A DNA stretch of 64,000 nt from Flavobacteriaceae bacterium CRH (GTDB lineage: Bacteria; Bacteroidota; Bacteroidia; Flavobacteriales; Flavobacteriaceae): contig LMAJ01000011.1 in the NCBI GenBank assembly GCA_001507425.1, positions 91,867-155,866 of the forward strand, in the 5' to 3' direction. The notes under the pieces were generated by a model. That model made no database searches. It was not told the origin of the DNA and saw only the letters and a program-made list of their open reading frames with translations. The position numbers were made by a program, and so were the translations under genes. Positions 50,403-60,527 of the stretch are shown here, piece by piece; position 1 is the first letter of the stretch, and each line of letters starts with the position of its first letter.

Positions 50403-51011
50403 ATGTCATTACGAAAAGCGTATCTCCTTATATTTTTAGTTTTACTTGTTGATCAGATTTCAAAAATCTATGTAAAAACCAATTTTACTTTACAGTATCC
50501 GGATAATGAAGTTAAAATTTTTGACTGGTTTAGAATTCATTTTATTGAAAATGAAGGAATGGCTTGGGGAACAAAAATTCCTGGCGAATATGGTAAATTG
50601 ATTTTAACCGTTTTTAGGATTTTTGCTGTATTCGGAATTGGATATTGGCTGGCTGATGCAATTAAAAAACGTCATTCTACATATTTGATCGTCGCAATAG
50701 CTTTAATTTTTGCCGGAGCCGCCGGAAACATTATAGATTCTGTTTTCTACGGAGTTATTTTTGATGACAGTACACATAATCTTGCAACACTTTTTTCTCC
50801 TCAGCCATACGGAACCTGGTTTCATGGTTTAGTAGTAGATATGTTTTATTTTCCTATTTGGGAAGGTGATTTGCCAACTTGGATGCCTTTTTTTGGAGGT
50901 AAACATTTTATGTTTTTTAATGCTATTTTTAATGTTGCCGATATGGCGATTTCTACGGGAGTTGGAATTTTATTGGTTTTTAATAAAAGGGCATTTCCCA
51001 AAACCACATAA
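50403..51011 (+). CDS. lspA: Lipoprotein signal peptidase (signal peptidase II)
   Basis: An inner-membrane aspartyl protease that cuts the signal peptide from diacylglyceryl-modified prolipoproteins. The 202-residue length is longer than the usual 160-170 because of an insertion between catalytic motifs, common in Bacteroidetes. Catalytic residues are Asp112 (GNIIDSVFYG) and Asp180 (NVADMA). Four membrane helices are clear: about 6-24, 66-86, 92-112 and 174-193. Several lipoproteins in the window would be its substrates. Transcribed alone with its own promoter; its usual place right after dksA is interrupted by three small genes. Confidence 0.96.
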   Translation: MSLRKAYLLIFLVLLVDQISKIYVKTNFTLQYPDNEVKIFDWFRIHFIENEGMAWGTKIPGEYGKLILTVFRIFAVFGIGYWLADAIKKRHSTYLIVAIALIFAGAAGNIIDSVFYGVIFDDSTHNLATLFSPQPYGTWFHGLVVDMFYFPIWEGDLPTWMPFFGGKHFMFFNAIFNVADMAISTGVGILLVFNKRAFPKTT

Positions 51012-51034
51012 TTATTTAAAATTTCAAGAAAAAT

Positions 51035-51130
51035 AAATTCCAAATTCCAATATTTGAAGCTTTCATAGCAGCAATATATTGGAATTTGGAATTTCTATTT
51101 ACAGCATACAGATTGGAATTTGGAATTTCA
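51035..51130. repeat. AATTCCAA inverted repeat between lspA and the AddA-like gene
   Basis: A perfect 18-bp inverted repeat (51035-51052 with 51077-51094), AAATTCCAAATTCCAATA and its complement, followed by a third copy TTGGAATTTGGAATTTC at 51113-51129. Same family as 29020-29122. Confidence 0.82.
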
Positions 51131-51186
51131 CCTTATTGGGATTTAATATTTAATGTGCTATTTTTACAAATACAAAAACCAAACTT

Positions 51187-54100
51187 ATGCAAAGCACGTC
51201 TTTCTCTATTTATGATGCGTCTGCAGGTTCAGGAAAAACCTATACTTTGGTTAAAGAATATCTAAAAATTATTCTTTCATCTCCTAAAAACGATGCTTAT
51301 CGTAATATTCTGGCGATAACTTTTACCAATAAAGCGGTTCATGAAATGAAAAGTCGTATCGTTGGGAGTTTGTCTGAATTTGCCAAAGACGAGCCTTCGG
51401 CGAAAGCCAGAGATTTAATGGACGATTTATCTCAGGCGACCGGACTTTCGGTAATTAAAATCAAAACAAAATCGCAGAGTATCATTAAGCACCTTATTCA
51501 TAATTATGCTGCTTTTGATATTTCTACCATCGATAAATTTACACATAAAGTCATTCGTGCTTTTGCGCATGATTTAAATCTGCCAATGACTTTTGAGGTT
51601 ACTCTGGATACCGAAAATTTATTAATTGAAGCAGTTGATGCTATTATTGCGCAAGCCGGACAAGACGAAACGCTGACAAAATTGCTGATCGATTTTACGA
51701 TGGAAAAAACCGACGATGATAAAAGTTGGGATGTTTCTCGTGAAATTCTGGAAACAGGAAGATTGGTTTTAAATGAAAACAACCGAAACGAGATTTCGCA
51801 TTTTCAGGATACTTCTATCGAAGAATTTGTTGCAATAAAAAAGAAAATGTCAGCCCTGTGTGCTGATTTGGAAAAAGAAAATGGAGCGTTTGCAACACAG
51901 CTTCTTTCAGTGATTGAAAACAACGGAATTGATTTAAAATCATTTTCAAGAGGAACTTTTCCTAATCATTTAGAAAGTATTCGGGACGGAAAATTCAATC
52001 CCAGAAATAAAACTTTTCATGAATTTGAAGATATAGCGATTAATAAAACGGCAAAAGACAGAGCTTTAATAGAAAATCTTATTCCTGAATTTCTTCAGGC
52101 CTTAGAAAAAATCTATAAAAATTTCGAAAAAAGAGATTTTTACAAAGCCTTCTTAAAAAACATAACGCCGCTTTCATTATTAAATACCGTTAGTAATGAA
52201 TTGGCGAAAATACAATCAGAACAAAATATTTTATCGATTTCAGAATTCAATGCGATTATCCATCGTGAAATTCAGAATCAGCCTGCGCCTTTTATTTACG
52301 AACGATTAGGCGAAAGATATCGTCATTTTTTTATTGATGAATTTCAGGATACTTCAGAGATGCAATGGCAAAATTTAATTCCATTAATCGATAACGCACT
52401 TTCCGGTCAGGACGATTTAGGAAATAAGGGAACGCTTATGATTGTTGGAGATCCCAAACAGTCTATTTATCGCTGGCGCGGAGGAAAAGCAGAACAATTT
52501 ATTGAATTAAGTAAAGACATAAATCCGTTTAATAATCCTGATAAATCAATTGAACATTTAAATACTAATTACAGAAGTTACAGCGAAGTAATTGATTTTA
52601 ATAATGCCTTTTTTAAACTGATTTCGACCGAATTTTCAAACGAAGATTATAAAGATTTATACGAAAATCATAGTTTTCAGAATACCAATTCTAAAAAAGG
52701 CGGATATGTAAATGTCTCTTTTCTGCCAATAATCGAAAAAAATGATTTTGCCGATGAAGACGAAGTTGTAGAAAAATCAGATTTATATGTTTTAGCAACT
52801 TTAAATACAATTCAAAATGTGGTTCGTGAAGGTTTTGAATATAAAGACATTGTAATTTTAACTCGAAAAAGAGATCAGGGAATTGCGATTGCAAATTATT
52901 TAACCGAGCAGAATATCCCGCTTTTATCTTCAGAAACTTTAATGATTCAAAATGCGACAGAAGTTCGCCTCATTATTCATTTGCTTAAATATCTCAACAA
53001 TAGTATCGATCTTGAAGCAAAAGCTAATTTTCTGCACTTTTTAGCAAATACGATCAAAATTGGAATGCCAATTCATGATTTTATTGCAAAAGGAATGGCT
53101 CAGCGAATTGAAAATGATTTTGAGAAATGGCTTTTAACTTTTGATGTTTCACTTTCTTTTGAAAATATTCGAAAAAAATCATTGTACGAAGCTGTAGAAA
53201 TTATCATTTCAAAATTCGTACTTCCTTCTGAAGGAAATGCTTATGTGCAATATTTCCTGGATATCGTTTTAGAGCGTGATATTAGAAACCAAGCCGGAAT
53301 TGCTGACTTTTTGGGTTATTGGGACAAAAACGCACATAAATTTAGTATTCCGTCTCCCGAAGGAAATAATGCGGTTCGAATTATGACCATTCATAAATCG
53401 AAAGGTTTAGAATTTCCTGTTGTAATTATGCCTTTTGCCGAAGAAGATTATAACAGAAAGCCAAAAGATAAATTATGGCTCGATACCGAAGATGCTGATT
53501 TGGGAGTTCCAAAAGCGCTAATTGATAACAGTAGTGCGGTTGAAGGTTTTGGGGAAAGTGCTTCGATGGTTTTTAATTTAAAAAAACAGGAAGAATTGCT
53601 TGATAATATTAATGTTTTATACGTTGCATTAACGCGCGCCGAAGAACAATTGTATATTATTTCTCAAGCTATAAAAGAAAGAAAAGACGGCGAATTCCCG
53701 AGTAATATGGCTTCTTTTTTTATTAAATATTTAATGAACAAAGGAGTTTATGATCCGGAAAAATTAGAATATGAATTTGGAAATAAAGTAAAACTTTCTC
53801 CCTCTGGTGAAACTGTAGATTTGGTAAAAACAATCCCGATAGTTTCTGAGGTTTTAAATCCGAAAAATATTAAAATTGCTCAGAAAGAATCTTTAATGTG
53901 GGGAACACATCAACAAGAAGCAATTTCTTATGGAAATATAATTCATGAAATTTTGGCTTTTGTAAAAGATAAATCAGATGTTGATTTGGCAATTACAAAA
54001 GCAATTGAAAATGGTTTAGTTACTTTTGATCAGATTGAAAAAGTAAAGAAAACGCTTGATGAAATTGTAAATCACACGGAATTAAGTGTTTGTTTTGATG

Positions 54101-54345
54101 GCGCAAATACGATTTTAAACGAGCAAACAATTGTTCAGAAAGAAGGTAAGATTTTGAAGCCGGACCGAATTGTTCTGACTCAAAATAAAGAAGCCTACTT
54201 GCTAGATTATAAAACGGGTGCAATAAACTCAAAATACACAAAACAAATTCAAGAATATCAGGATGCTATTGAAGATTTAGGATACAAAGTGTTAAAAAGG
54301 GCTTTAGTGTATATTGGAACCGAAATCGATGTGGTAAATTTGTGA
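51187..54345 (+). CDS. addA: AddA/RecB-type helicase-nuclease
   Basis: A 1052-residue UvrD/Rep superfamily helicase fused to a C-terminal nuclease, the AddA-type half of a break-repair complex. Walker A is DASAGSGKT (Gly14-Thr18), then ITFTNKAVHEM (motif Ia), FFIDEFQDTSEMQW (motif II, about 378-391), GDPKQSIYRWRGG (motif III, about 423-435), MTIHKSKGLEFPVV (motif V, about 731-744) and VALTRAEEQLY (motif VI). The nuclease ends with the PD-(D/E)XK motif around KPDRIVLTQNKEAYLLDYKTG. The partner lies 2.9 kb downstream with kbl and an OmpA gene between. Some flavobacteria call this RecB-like; AddA fits the nuclease pair. Confidence 0.88.
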   Translation: MQSTSFSIYDASAGSGKTYTLVKEYLKIILSSPKNDAYRNILAITFTNKAVHEMKSRIVGSLSEFAKDEPSAKARDLMDDLSQATGLSVIKIKTKSQSIIKHLIHNYAAFDISTIDKFTHKVIRAFAHDLNLPMTFEVTLDTENLLIEAVDAIIAQAGQDETLTKLLIDFTMEKTDDDKSWDVSREILETGRLVLNENNRNEISHFQDTSIEEFVAIKKKMSALCADLEKENGAFATQLLSVIENNGIDLKSFSRGTFPNHLESIRDGKFNPRNKTFHEFEDIAINKTAKDRALIENLIPEFLQALEKIYKNFEKRDFYKAFLKNITPLSLLNTVSNELAKIQSEQNILSISEFNAIIHREIQNQPAPFIYERLGERYRHFFIDEFQDTSEMQWQNLIPLIDNALSGQDDLGNKGTLMIVGDPKQSIYRWRGGKAEQFIELSKDINPFNNPDKSIEHLNTNYRSYSEVIDFNNAFFKLISTEFSNEDYKDLYENHSFQNTNSKKGGYVNVSFLPIIEKNDFADEDEVVEKSDLYVLATLNTIQNVVREGFEYKDIVILTRKRDQGIAIANYLTEQNIPLLSSETLMIQNATEVRLIIHLLKYLNNSIDLEAKANFLHFLANTIKIGMPIHDFIAKGMAQRIENDFEKWLLTFDVSLSFENIRKKSLYEAVEIIISKFVLPSEGNAYVQYFLDIVLERDIRNQAGIADFLGYWDKNAHKFSIPSPEGNNAVRIMTIHKSKGLEFPVVIMPFAEEDYNRKPKDKLWLDTEDADLGVPKALIDNSSAVEGFGESASMVFNLKKQEELLDNINVLYVALTRAEEQLYIISQAIKERKDGEFPSNMASFFIKYLMNKGVYDPEKLEYEFGNKVKLSPSGETVDLVKTIPIVSEVLNPKNIKIAQKESLMWGTHQQEAISYGNIIHEILAFVKDKSDVDLAITKAIENGLVTFDQIEKVKKTLDEIVNHTELSVCFDGANTILNEQTIVQKEGKILKPDRIVLTQNKEAYLLDYKTGAINSKYTKQIQEYQDAIEDLGYKVLKRALVYIGTEIDVVNL

Positions 54346-54416
54346 TAAAATTAATCAGATGTTAAAGAGATGACGAGCGATAACTTGTTAATTTTTAACA
54401 TATTAAATATATAAAA

Positions 54417-55610
54417 ATGTACGGTAAAATTAAAGAGTATTTGCAAAGTGAGCTGCAAACGATTGAAGAAAACGGGATTTTCAAAAAAGAACGTATTATA
54501 ACTTCAGCTCAGGATGCTGAAATTACTATTTCAACAGGAGAAAAAGTTTTAAACTTTTGCGCCAATAATTATTTGGGCCTTTCATCACATCCTGAAGTGG
54601 TTCAGGCAGCTAAAGATGCAATGGATACACATGGTTTTGGAATGTCGTCCGTTCGTTTTATTTGTGGAACACAGGATATTCATAAAACATTAGAAAAAAA
54701 GATTGCTGATTTTTACGGTACAGAAGATACCATTCTTTATGCAGCTGCTTTTGATGCTAATGGAGGTGTTTTTGAACCTTTATTGGGAGAAAATGATGCA
54801 ATTATTTCTGATAGTTTAAATCATGCTTCAATTATAGACGGAGTTCGTTTATGTAAAGCGGCTCGTTATCGCTATGAAAATAGCAATATGGAAGATCTGG
54901 AGCAACAATTAATTAAAGCAAATGAGGCTGGTGCGCGTTTTAAACTGATTGTTACTGATGGGGTTTTCTCAATGGATGGAGTAGTAGCGCCTTTAGATAA
55001 AATTTGCGATTTGGCTGATAAATATGATGCCATGGTAATGGTTGATGAATGTCACGCTGCCGGATTTATTGGAGCAACCGGAAAAGGTACGCTTGAAGCA
55101 AAAGGTGTAATGGGAAGAGTTGATATTATAACCGGAACACTTGGTAAAGCTTTAGGCGGAGCAATGGGAGGTTATACAACCGCTAAAAAAGAAATTATCG
55201 AATTGTTGCGTCAGCGTTCACGTCCATATTTGTTTTCAAACTCGCTTGCCCCAGCTATTGTAGGTGCTTCGATTAAGGTTTTTGAATTGTTAGAAAAAGA
55301 TACTTCTCTGCGTGATAAATTAGAATGGAACACTAATTATTTTAAAGCCGGAATGAAAAAAGCTGGTTTTGATATTATTGATGGAGATTCGGCAATTGTA
55401 CCTGTTATGCTATACGATGCTAAGTTATCTCAGACCATGGCAAACGAACTTTTAAAAGAAGGAGTGTATGTAATTGGATTTTTCTTTCCTGTAGTTCCTA
55501 AGGAAAAGGCCAGAATTAGAGTTCAATTATCGGCTGCACATACCAAAGAGCACTTAGACAGAGCTATAGCTGCTTTTATAGTTGTTGGTAAAATGTTAAA
55601 AGTTATATAA
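54417..55610 (+). CDS. kbl: Glycine C-acetyltransferase (2-amino-3-ketobutyrate CoA ligase)
   Basis: A PLP enzyme that condenses acetyl-CoA and glycine to 2-amino-3-oxobutyrate, or cleaves it in threonine catabolism. At 397 residues it has the family layout: [15 protein letters not shown] (about 43-57), [26 protein letters not shown] (about 207-222), and the PLP lysine in [15 protein letters not shown] (about 237-251). The C-terminal [17 protein letters not shown] is typical. No threonine dehydrogenase gene is beside it. It lies between the two AddAB genes on the same strand, suggesting no functional link. Some related alpha-oxoamine synthases share motifs; the length and sequence favour Kbl. 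Confidence 0.93.
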   Translation: MYGKIKEYLQSELQTIEENGIFKKERIITSAQDAEITISTGEKVLNFCANNYLGLSSHPEVVQAAKDAMDTHGFGMSSVRFICGTQDIHKTLEKKIADFYGTEDTILYAAAFDANGGVFEPLLGENDAIISDSLNHASIIDGVRLCKAARYRYENSNMEDLEQQLIKANEAGARFKLIVTDGVFSMDGVVAPLDKICDLADKYDAMVMVDECHAAGFIGATGKGTLEAKGVMGRVDIITGTLGKALGGAMGGYTTAKKEIIELLRQRSRPYLFSNSLAPAIVGASIKVFELLEKDTSLRDKLEWNTNYFKAGMKKAGFDIIDGDSAIVPVMLYDAKLSQTMANELLKEGVYVIGFFFPVVPKEKARIRVQLSAAHTKEHLDRAIAAFIVVGKMLKVI

Positions 55611-55654
55611 TTTCCATATACGGCAATTTTTGTAGGTTTTTTTTAACATTTCAT

Positions 55655-55685
55655 TTTGTATTTAAAAATTTTGGTGTTACTTTTG
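55655..55685 (+). promoter_or_regulatory. Perfect-match promoter of the OmpA gene
   Basis: TTTG (55655-55658), 19 bp, then TACTTTTG (55678-55685): an exact Bacteroidetes promoter. The gene starts 37 bp further, fitting a strong, highly expressed porin-like protein. Confidence 0.75.
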
Positions 55686-55722
55686 TCTGTAATTAACTAA
55701 ATTGTAATTAAAAAAATTAAGT

Positions 55723-57186
55723 ATGAAACATCTTAACAAACTTTTAGTTGCTGTAATGATGGTGATGGGTTTAACTTCTCACGCGCAAGACAGTAACAAT
55801 CCATGGGCGATCTCTTTTGGGGTTAATGCCGTTGATACTAGAACAAGTTCTGGGTCAGGAAGTGGATTCTTTGATCAACATTTTTCTCAGCCATTCGCTG
55901 TAAAAGACAACTGGAATATTCTTCCTTCTTTATCTTACATTGGTGTGTCTAGATACGTAGGTAGTGGTTTCTCTTTAGGTTTACAAGGGTCTGTAAACAA
56001 AATTGATAAATATGTTACTTTTGATCCTGCAAATCCTGCTAGCGATTCAAGAGGAAATGTTGTTACTAATCCTGGTGATTTGATGTATTATGGAATTGAT
56101 GCTACTATTAAATATAGCTTCAAAGAAATTATCAAATCTAAAGTAATCGATCCTTCGTTATCTGTTGGTGGAGGTTACACTTTCTTCGGAGACAGTAGCT
56201 TTGGAACAGTTAACCCAGGTGTTGGTTTAACTTTCTGGTTTACTGATGCTATTGGTCTTGAACTTGCTTCAAAATACAAATGGTCAGTTAGTGGAGACAG
56301 ACAAGATGCACTTGGTGCTCCGGATGCTCCATCTCATTTCCAACACACTGCAGGTCTTATCTTCAAATTTGGCGGAAAAGATACTGACGGAGACGGAATC
56401 TATGACAAAGACGATGCTTGTCCAGATGTTGCTGGTTTAAAACAATTCAATGGTTGTCCTGATACTGACGGAGACGGAATCGTTGACGCTAGTGATGCTT
56501 GTCCAGATGTATTTGGTTTAGCTGCATTAAACGGATGTCCTGATACTGACGGAGACGGAATTGCTGATAAAGATGATGCTTGTCCAGATGTTGCTGGTTT
56601 AGCTGCTTTAAAAGGTTGTCCAGATGCTGACGGAGACGGAATCGCTGATAAAGATGACAAATGTCCTACAGTTGCTGGTCCTAAAGAAAATGGTGGTTGT
56701 CCTTTCTTAGACGCTGATAAAGATGGTGTTTTAGACAAAGATGATGATTGTCCTACAGTTGCAGGTCCTGCTTCAAACAGAGGATGTCCAGAAGTTACTT
56801 CTGAAGCATTAGAAGATCTTAAAGTTCAAGCTAGAGCGGTTTACTTTAATACAGGAAAAGCTACTTTCAAAACAGGAGATACTGAAACTCCAGCTAGATT
56901 AGAAGCTATTAAAGAAATCCTTAAAAACTATCCAAACGCAAAATTCAGTGTTGAAGGACACACAGATAGTACTGGTTCTGCTAAAGTTAACCAAAAACTT
57001 TCTGAAGACAGAGCAAACGCTGTAATGAATGCTTTGATCGAAAGAGGTGTTAACCCTGAGAACTTAGTTGCTAAAGGATTTGGATCTACTGTACCAGTTG
57101 CAAGTAACAAAACTGCTGCAGGTAAAGCACAAAACAGAAGAACTGAAATCAAACATATTGGTTCTAAATACCAAGGTAAACTATAA
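55723..57186 (+). CDS. OmpA-family outer-membrane protein with thrombospondin type 3 repeats
   Basis: A 487-residue protein: signal peptide (about 1-21, LTSHAQ), an N-terminal beta-barrel (about 22-215, ending in LIFKFGGK), five calcium-binding thrombospondin type 3 repeats at about 218-355 ([19 protein letters not shown] units), and an OmpA peptidoglycan-binding domain at about 370-480 ([41 protein letters not shown]). It ties the outer membrane to the cell wall and is probably abundant. The repeats are almost identical even at the DNA level. It has a very good promoter and an intrinsic terminator. Confidence 0.93.
   Translation: MKHLNKLLVAVMMVMGLTSHAQDSNNPWAISFGVNAVDTRTSSGSGSGFFDQHFSQPFAVKDNWNILPSLSYIGVSRYVGSGFSLGLQGSVNKIDKYVTFDPANPASDSRGNVVTNPGDLMYYGIDATIKYSFKEIIKSKVIDPSLSVGGGYTFFGDSSFGTVNPGVGLTFWFTDAIGLELASKYKWSVSGDRQDALGAPDAPSHFQHTAGLIFKFGGKDTDGDGIYDKDDACPDVAGLKQFNGCPDTDGDGIVDASDACPDVFGLAALNGCPDTDGDGIADKDDACPDVAGLAALKGCPDADGDGIADKDDKCPTVAGPKENGGCPFLDADKDGVLDKDDDCPTVAGPASNRGCPEVTSEALEDLKVQARAVYFNTGKATFKTGDTETPARLEAIKEILKNYPNAKFSVEGHTDSTGSAKVNQKLSEDRANAVMNALIERGVNPENLVAKGFGSTVPVASNKTAAGKAQNRRTEIKHIGSKYQGKL
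56383..56800 (+). repeat. Coding direct repeats encoding the thrombospondin type 3 units
   Basis: The words GATACTGACGGAGACGGAAT and GATGCTTGTCCAGATGT recur in several of the five units with nearly the same bases, suggesting recent duplication or recombination among copies. Confidence 0.7.
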
Positions 57187-57207
57187 TTTACTTTGTAAAT
57201 AATACAG

Positions 57208-57239
57208 AAAAGCCATTCTTAATTGAATGGCTTTTTTTA
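57208..57239 (+). terminator. Intrinsic terminator of the OmpA gene
   Basis: An 11-bp perfect stem AAAAGCCATTC/GAATGGCTTTT (57208-57218 with 57225-57235) followed by T. The AddB-like reading frame starts after it at 57250. Confidence 0.9.
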
Positions 57240-57249
57240 TTTTTATCAA

Positions 57250-60015
57250 ATGGTAAATATTTCTTTTCTCGAAAAAATTGCAGCGGTTATAATTCAGGAT
57301 TATTCGAATAAATTAGCTGAAACAACTATTATTCTTCCTAACAAAAGAGCTAAAGTTTTTTTGATAGAAGCTTTGAAAAAAGAAACAAAACAAACTATTC
57401 TTTCTCCTGAAATAATTAGTATCGAAGATTTTGTGCAGGATGTTGCTTCAATTAGATCTATTGATTCTATAGAGCTCCTTTTTGAGTTCTATGAAGTTTA
57501 TCTCTCTGTAACAGAAAAACAAAATCAGCAATCATTTGAATTATTTGCCAATTGGGCCAAAACCCTTTTGCAGGATTTTAATGAGATAGACCGCTATTTG
57601 TTAGAACCATCTCATGTTTTATCTTATTTGAAAGATATTGAAGATATTAAAAAATGGGGAATAGAAGTAGAAAATAAAACGAAGCTTTTAGAAAATTATA
57701 TCGACTTCTGGAAACTTCTTCCCTTGTATTATGATTCATTATATAATCATTTACTAAATAAATTGATTGGCTATCAGGGTTTAATTTACCGTGAAGCGGT
57801 TAATAATCTAAATCATTTTTCGAATACAATTTCAAATCGTAATTATGTTTTTGCTGGCTTTAATGCTTTAAATGCAGCCGAAGAAAAAATAGTGCAACAT
57901 CTTTTGGCTCTTGATCAGGCTAAAATTTATTGGGATGTTGATCAAGCTTTTTTAAATGATCCTTATCACGATGCCGGACTTTTTGTTCGTCGTTTTAAAG
58001 AAAGCTGGAAACACTATAAATCAAATCATTTTGAGTGGATTGTAGATGATTTTTCTCAATCTAAAAACATCCAGGTAATAGGAACTCCAAAAACCATTGG
58101 ACAGGCTAAATTAGCCGGCAATATTATAGAGAATATAATAAATGAAAACCCTGAAACATCACTAGATAAAGTCGCGATTGTTCTTGGTGAAGAAAATCTA
58201 TTAATGCCGGTTTTATATTCGCTGCCATCTTCTGTGGGAGCTTTGAATATTACTATGGGATATTCGAGCAAGAATAACCCGTCGCAAATATTGATTGCCA
58301 AATTATTTAAAATGCATACAAACGCACTTTCAAGAAAAGGCGAAAGCTATGTTTTTTATTATAAAGATGTTCTCGATATTTTAACGCATCCGTTAGTAGA
58401 GCCTTATGCAAAAGCAAATAATCTGGTAAAAATTATCAAGGAAAATAATTATACTTTTATTACCCACAACAGGCTTATTGAACTTGCAAATAATCCGTCA
58501 AATCTATTTCAGTTATTATTTCAAAAGTGGGAAAATGGTGCAGTAAATGTTCTTGAAAACATTTCGGCACTTTTGCTTTTAATAAAAGAAAATTTCGATA
58601 ATGATAATGAAGAAGAAAAAATAGCAAAAGCATTTGTGTATGCTATTTTTAAAGTCATTAATAAATTAATCAATTACTATTCGCAGCATCAACATATTGA
58701 CAACATAGATACTTTATATGCCATTTATAAACAAGTTATAGATGTCGCCGAAGTTTCTTTTGAAGGAGAACCTTTGCGTGGTTTGCAAATTATGGGTGTT
58801 CTTGAAAGTCGTGTTTTAGATTTTGATACCGTTATTGTTACTTCTATGAACGAAGGAAAGTTTCCTGCAGGAAAATCTCAAAATTCATTTATTCCTTATG
58901 ATGTTAAACGCGAATTAGGTTTGCCAACATTTAAAGAAAAAGACGCTATTTATACGTATCACTTTTATCATTTATTGCAAAGAGCTAAAAATATATACCT
59001 TATTTACAATACCGAAAATGATGGTTTAGATGCCGGCGAGCGCAGTCGTTTTATTACACAGCTAGAAGTCGAAAAGCAGCCTGAGCACAACCTTACTTTT
59101 GATATCTATAATCCCTCTTTGCCAAGTACAGCATATCAGCCTATGGTTATTCCAAAATCTGGTGCAGTTATGGAGCGGTTAAGAGAAATCGCTGTGGCAG
59201 GTTTTTCCCCATCGGCATTGACAAGTTATATTCGAAATCCGATAGATTTTTATTTTCAAAAAATACTTCGTATTCGTGAAGTGGAGGAAGTTGAGGAAAA
59301 CATCGCTTTGAATACGCTCGGAACTATAATTCACGAAACTTTAAAAGCATTATACGAACCTTTTATTGGTAAATTTATTTCTGAAACCGATATTTCTAAT
59401 TGTTTTAAGTTATTAGATGATGAGGTTTTAAAACAATTTAAATTGGTTTATAAAGAAGGTGAAATTAAAAAAGGCCGAAATCTTTTAGCCTTTGAAGTCG
59501 CTAAACGAAATGTTTCTAATTTCCTGAAAATGGAATTAGAATCTATTCGCGATGGTGATGCTATTCAGATAATTGCTTTAGAACAAACATTTGAACGTGA
59601 ATTTAAGCATCCTGGTTTGCCTTTTCCGGTTTTAATTAAGGGAAATGTTGATAGGATTGAACTTCGTAACGGAAAAATAAGAATTATCGATTATAAGACC
59701 GGAAAAGTCGAAAAGGCCAATGTTGTATTGAAATCATGGAACGGATTAACGCAAGAGCTTAAAAACGATAAAATTATTCAGGTTTTGGCTTATGCTTTCA
59801 TGTTTGAAAATGAAGCGAAAGGCGTTCCGATTGAAGTTGGAATTATTTCGTTTAAAAACCTAAAATCAGGATTTCTGCCTTTTGGTTTTAAAGAAGAGAA
59901 GGAATTAAATAGTACGGTGACTTCAGAAATTCTCAAAAATTACTTAGAAGAAATTGCTTTATTGCTGCAGGAAATTTTTGATGCCTCAATTCCATTCGAA
60001 GAAAAAATAAATTAA
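57250..60015 (+). CDS. addB: AddB-type PD-(D/E)XK nuclease protein
   Basis: A 921-residue protein from ATG 57250 (MVNISFLEKIAAV); an upstream in-frame ATG at 57223 overlaps the OmpA terminator and is rejected. The N-terminal half is an inactivated helicase-like fold without a Walker A loop (the position reads LPNKRAKVF). Near 530-560 is VIVTSMNEGKFPAG, and the C-terminal nuclease has GNVDRIELRNGKIRIIDYKTG, matching the PD-(D/E)XK core. The iron-sulfur cysteines of the Bacillus AddB nuclease are not evident. Together with the AddA-like protein it would process double-strand breaks. It is the last gene before a small-protein region. Confidence 0.85.
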   Translation: MVNISFLEKIAAVIIQDYSNKLAETTIILPNKRAKVFLIEALKKETKQTILSPEIISIEDFVQDVASIRSIDSIELLFEFYEVYLSVTEKQNQQSFELFANWAKTLLQDFNEIDRYLLEPSHVLSYLKDIEDIKKWGIEVENKTKLLENYIDFWKLLPLYYDSLYNHLLNKLIGYQGLIYREAVNNLNHFSNTISNRNYVFAGFNALNAAEEKIVQHLLALDQAKIYWDVDQAFLNDPYHDAGLFVRRFKESWKHYKSNHFEWIVDDFSQSKNIQVIGTPKTIGQAKLAGNIIENIINENPETSLDKVAIVLGEENLLMPVLYSLPSSVGALNITMGYSSKNNPSQILIAKLFKMHTNALSRKGESYVFYYKDVLDILTHPLVEPYAKANNLVKIIKENNYTFITHNRLIELANNPSNLFQLLFQKWENGAVNVLENISALLLLIKENFDNDNEEEKIAKAFVYAIFKVINKLINYYSQHQHIDNIDTLYAIYKQVIDVAEVSFEGEPLRGLQIMGVLESRVLDFDTVIVTSMNEGKFPAGKSQNSFIPYDVKRELGLPTFKEKDAIYTYHFYHLLQRAKNIYLIYNTENDGLDAGERSRFITQLEVEKQPEHNLTFDIYNPSLPSTAYQPMVIPKSGAVMERLREIAVAGFSPSALTSYIRNPIDFYFQKILRIREVEEVEENIALNTLGTIIHETLKALYEPFIGKFISETDISNCFKLLDDEVLKQFKLVYKEGEIKKGRNLLAFEVAKRNVSNFLKMELESIRDGDAIQIIALEQTFEREFKHPGLPFPVLIKGNVDRIELRNGKIRIIDYKTGKVEKANVVLKSWNGLTQELKNDKIIQVLAYAFMFENEAKGVPIEVGIISFKNLKSGFLPFGFKEEKELNSTVTSEILKNYLEEIALLLQEIFDASIPFEEKIN

Positions 60016-60333
60016 AATATATCAATTTACTGACGTTTTCTGTTTTTATAGAAATTGAAAGTATAAACACTTTTTGCTAATATTGGACAATTTAAACTCG
60101 TTTAAATGAAAAAATGAAGTGCATTTTAAGTGATGAATTTCTTTGTCTGAAATTAAATGGAAAGCTAATAAATTAGTTTAAATTTATTTTAGGAAATGAA
60201 AAATAATCCCGATTCTATTTCGTTTTGACTGGTTTGACTGGAGATTGTAAAAAAGAATTATAAAGTTTAAAATGTAATCCGTTTTTTTGATGAATTGGCT
60301 TTGTAGAATTTGTTAGATATTGTTTTACAAAAG
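60016..60333. other. Spacer after the AddB-like gene
   Basis: An AT-rich 318-bp spacer. A 20-codon plus-strand frame near 60115 (MKCILSDEF) is judged chance. Nothing else is seen before the terminator. Confidence 0.4.
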
Positions 60334-60374
60334 AAAAAAGCTGAAACTCTCATTGAGGATTTCAGCTTTTTTGT
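60334..60374. terminator. Bidirectional terminator between the AddB-like gene and the 47-residue gene
   Basis: AAAAAGCTGAAA pairs with TTTCAGCTTTTT (60336-60372) and both ends are A/T runs. Confidence 0.82.
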
Positions 60375-60383
60375 AAGTAGTTT

Positions 60384-60527
60384 TTAACTAAATATTTTTT
60401 TGAAAAAACCTTTCTTTTCAGGTTCTTGAGAGTCGGGATTATTCAGACGTCCATTTTCAAAACGAAACCTTCTGAACTTCATCAGTTTTACGTTTAGGTC
60501 AAATCTTAATTCTTCTACAGTTTTCAT
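60384..60527 (-). CDS. 47-residue small protein of unknown function
   Basis: A short gene with good support: ATG at 60525-60527, TAA at 60384-60386, and a -7 promoter match TAACTTTG (60543-60550) 15 bp upstream, plus a terminator 10 bp downstream. The product starts MKTVEELRFDLNVK and is basic in the middle (LMKFRRFRFENGRLNN), then acidic and prolines (PDSQEPEKK), ending in a hydrophobic-basic GFFKKIFS. An N-terminal amphipathic helix and basic surface suggest nucleic-acid or protein binding, but no family is recognised. It stands alone between the AddB-like gene and the Roadblock gene, and is divergent from the latter. Confidence 0.65.
   Translation of the reverse strand: MKTVEELRFDLNVKLMKFRRFRFENGRLNNPDSQEPEKKGFFKKIFS

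Noticed and set aside
60016..60333. 20-codon frame MKCILSDEF near 60115
   Set aside because: No promoter or terminator fits and the length is within chance.
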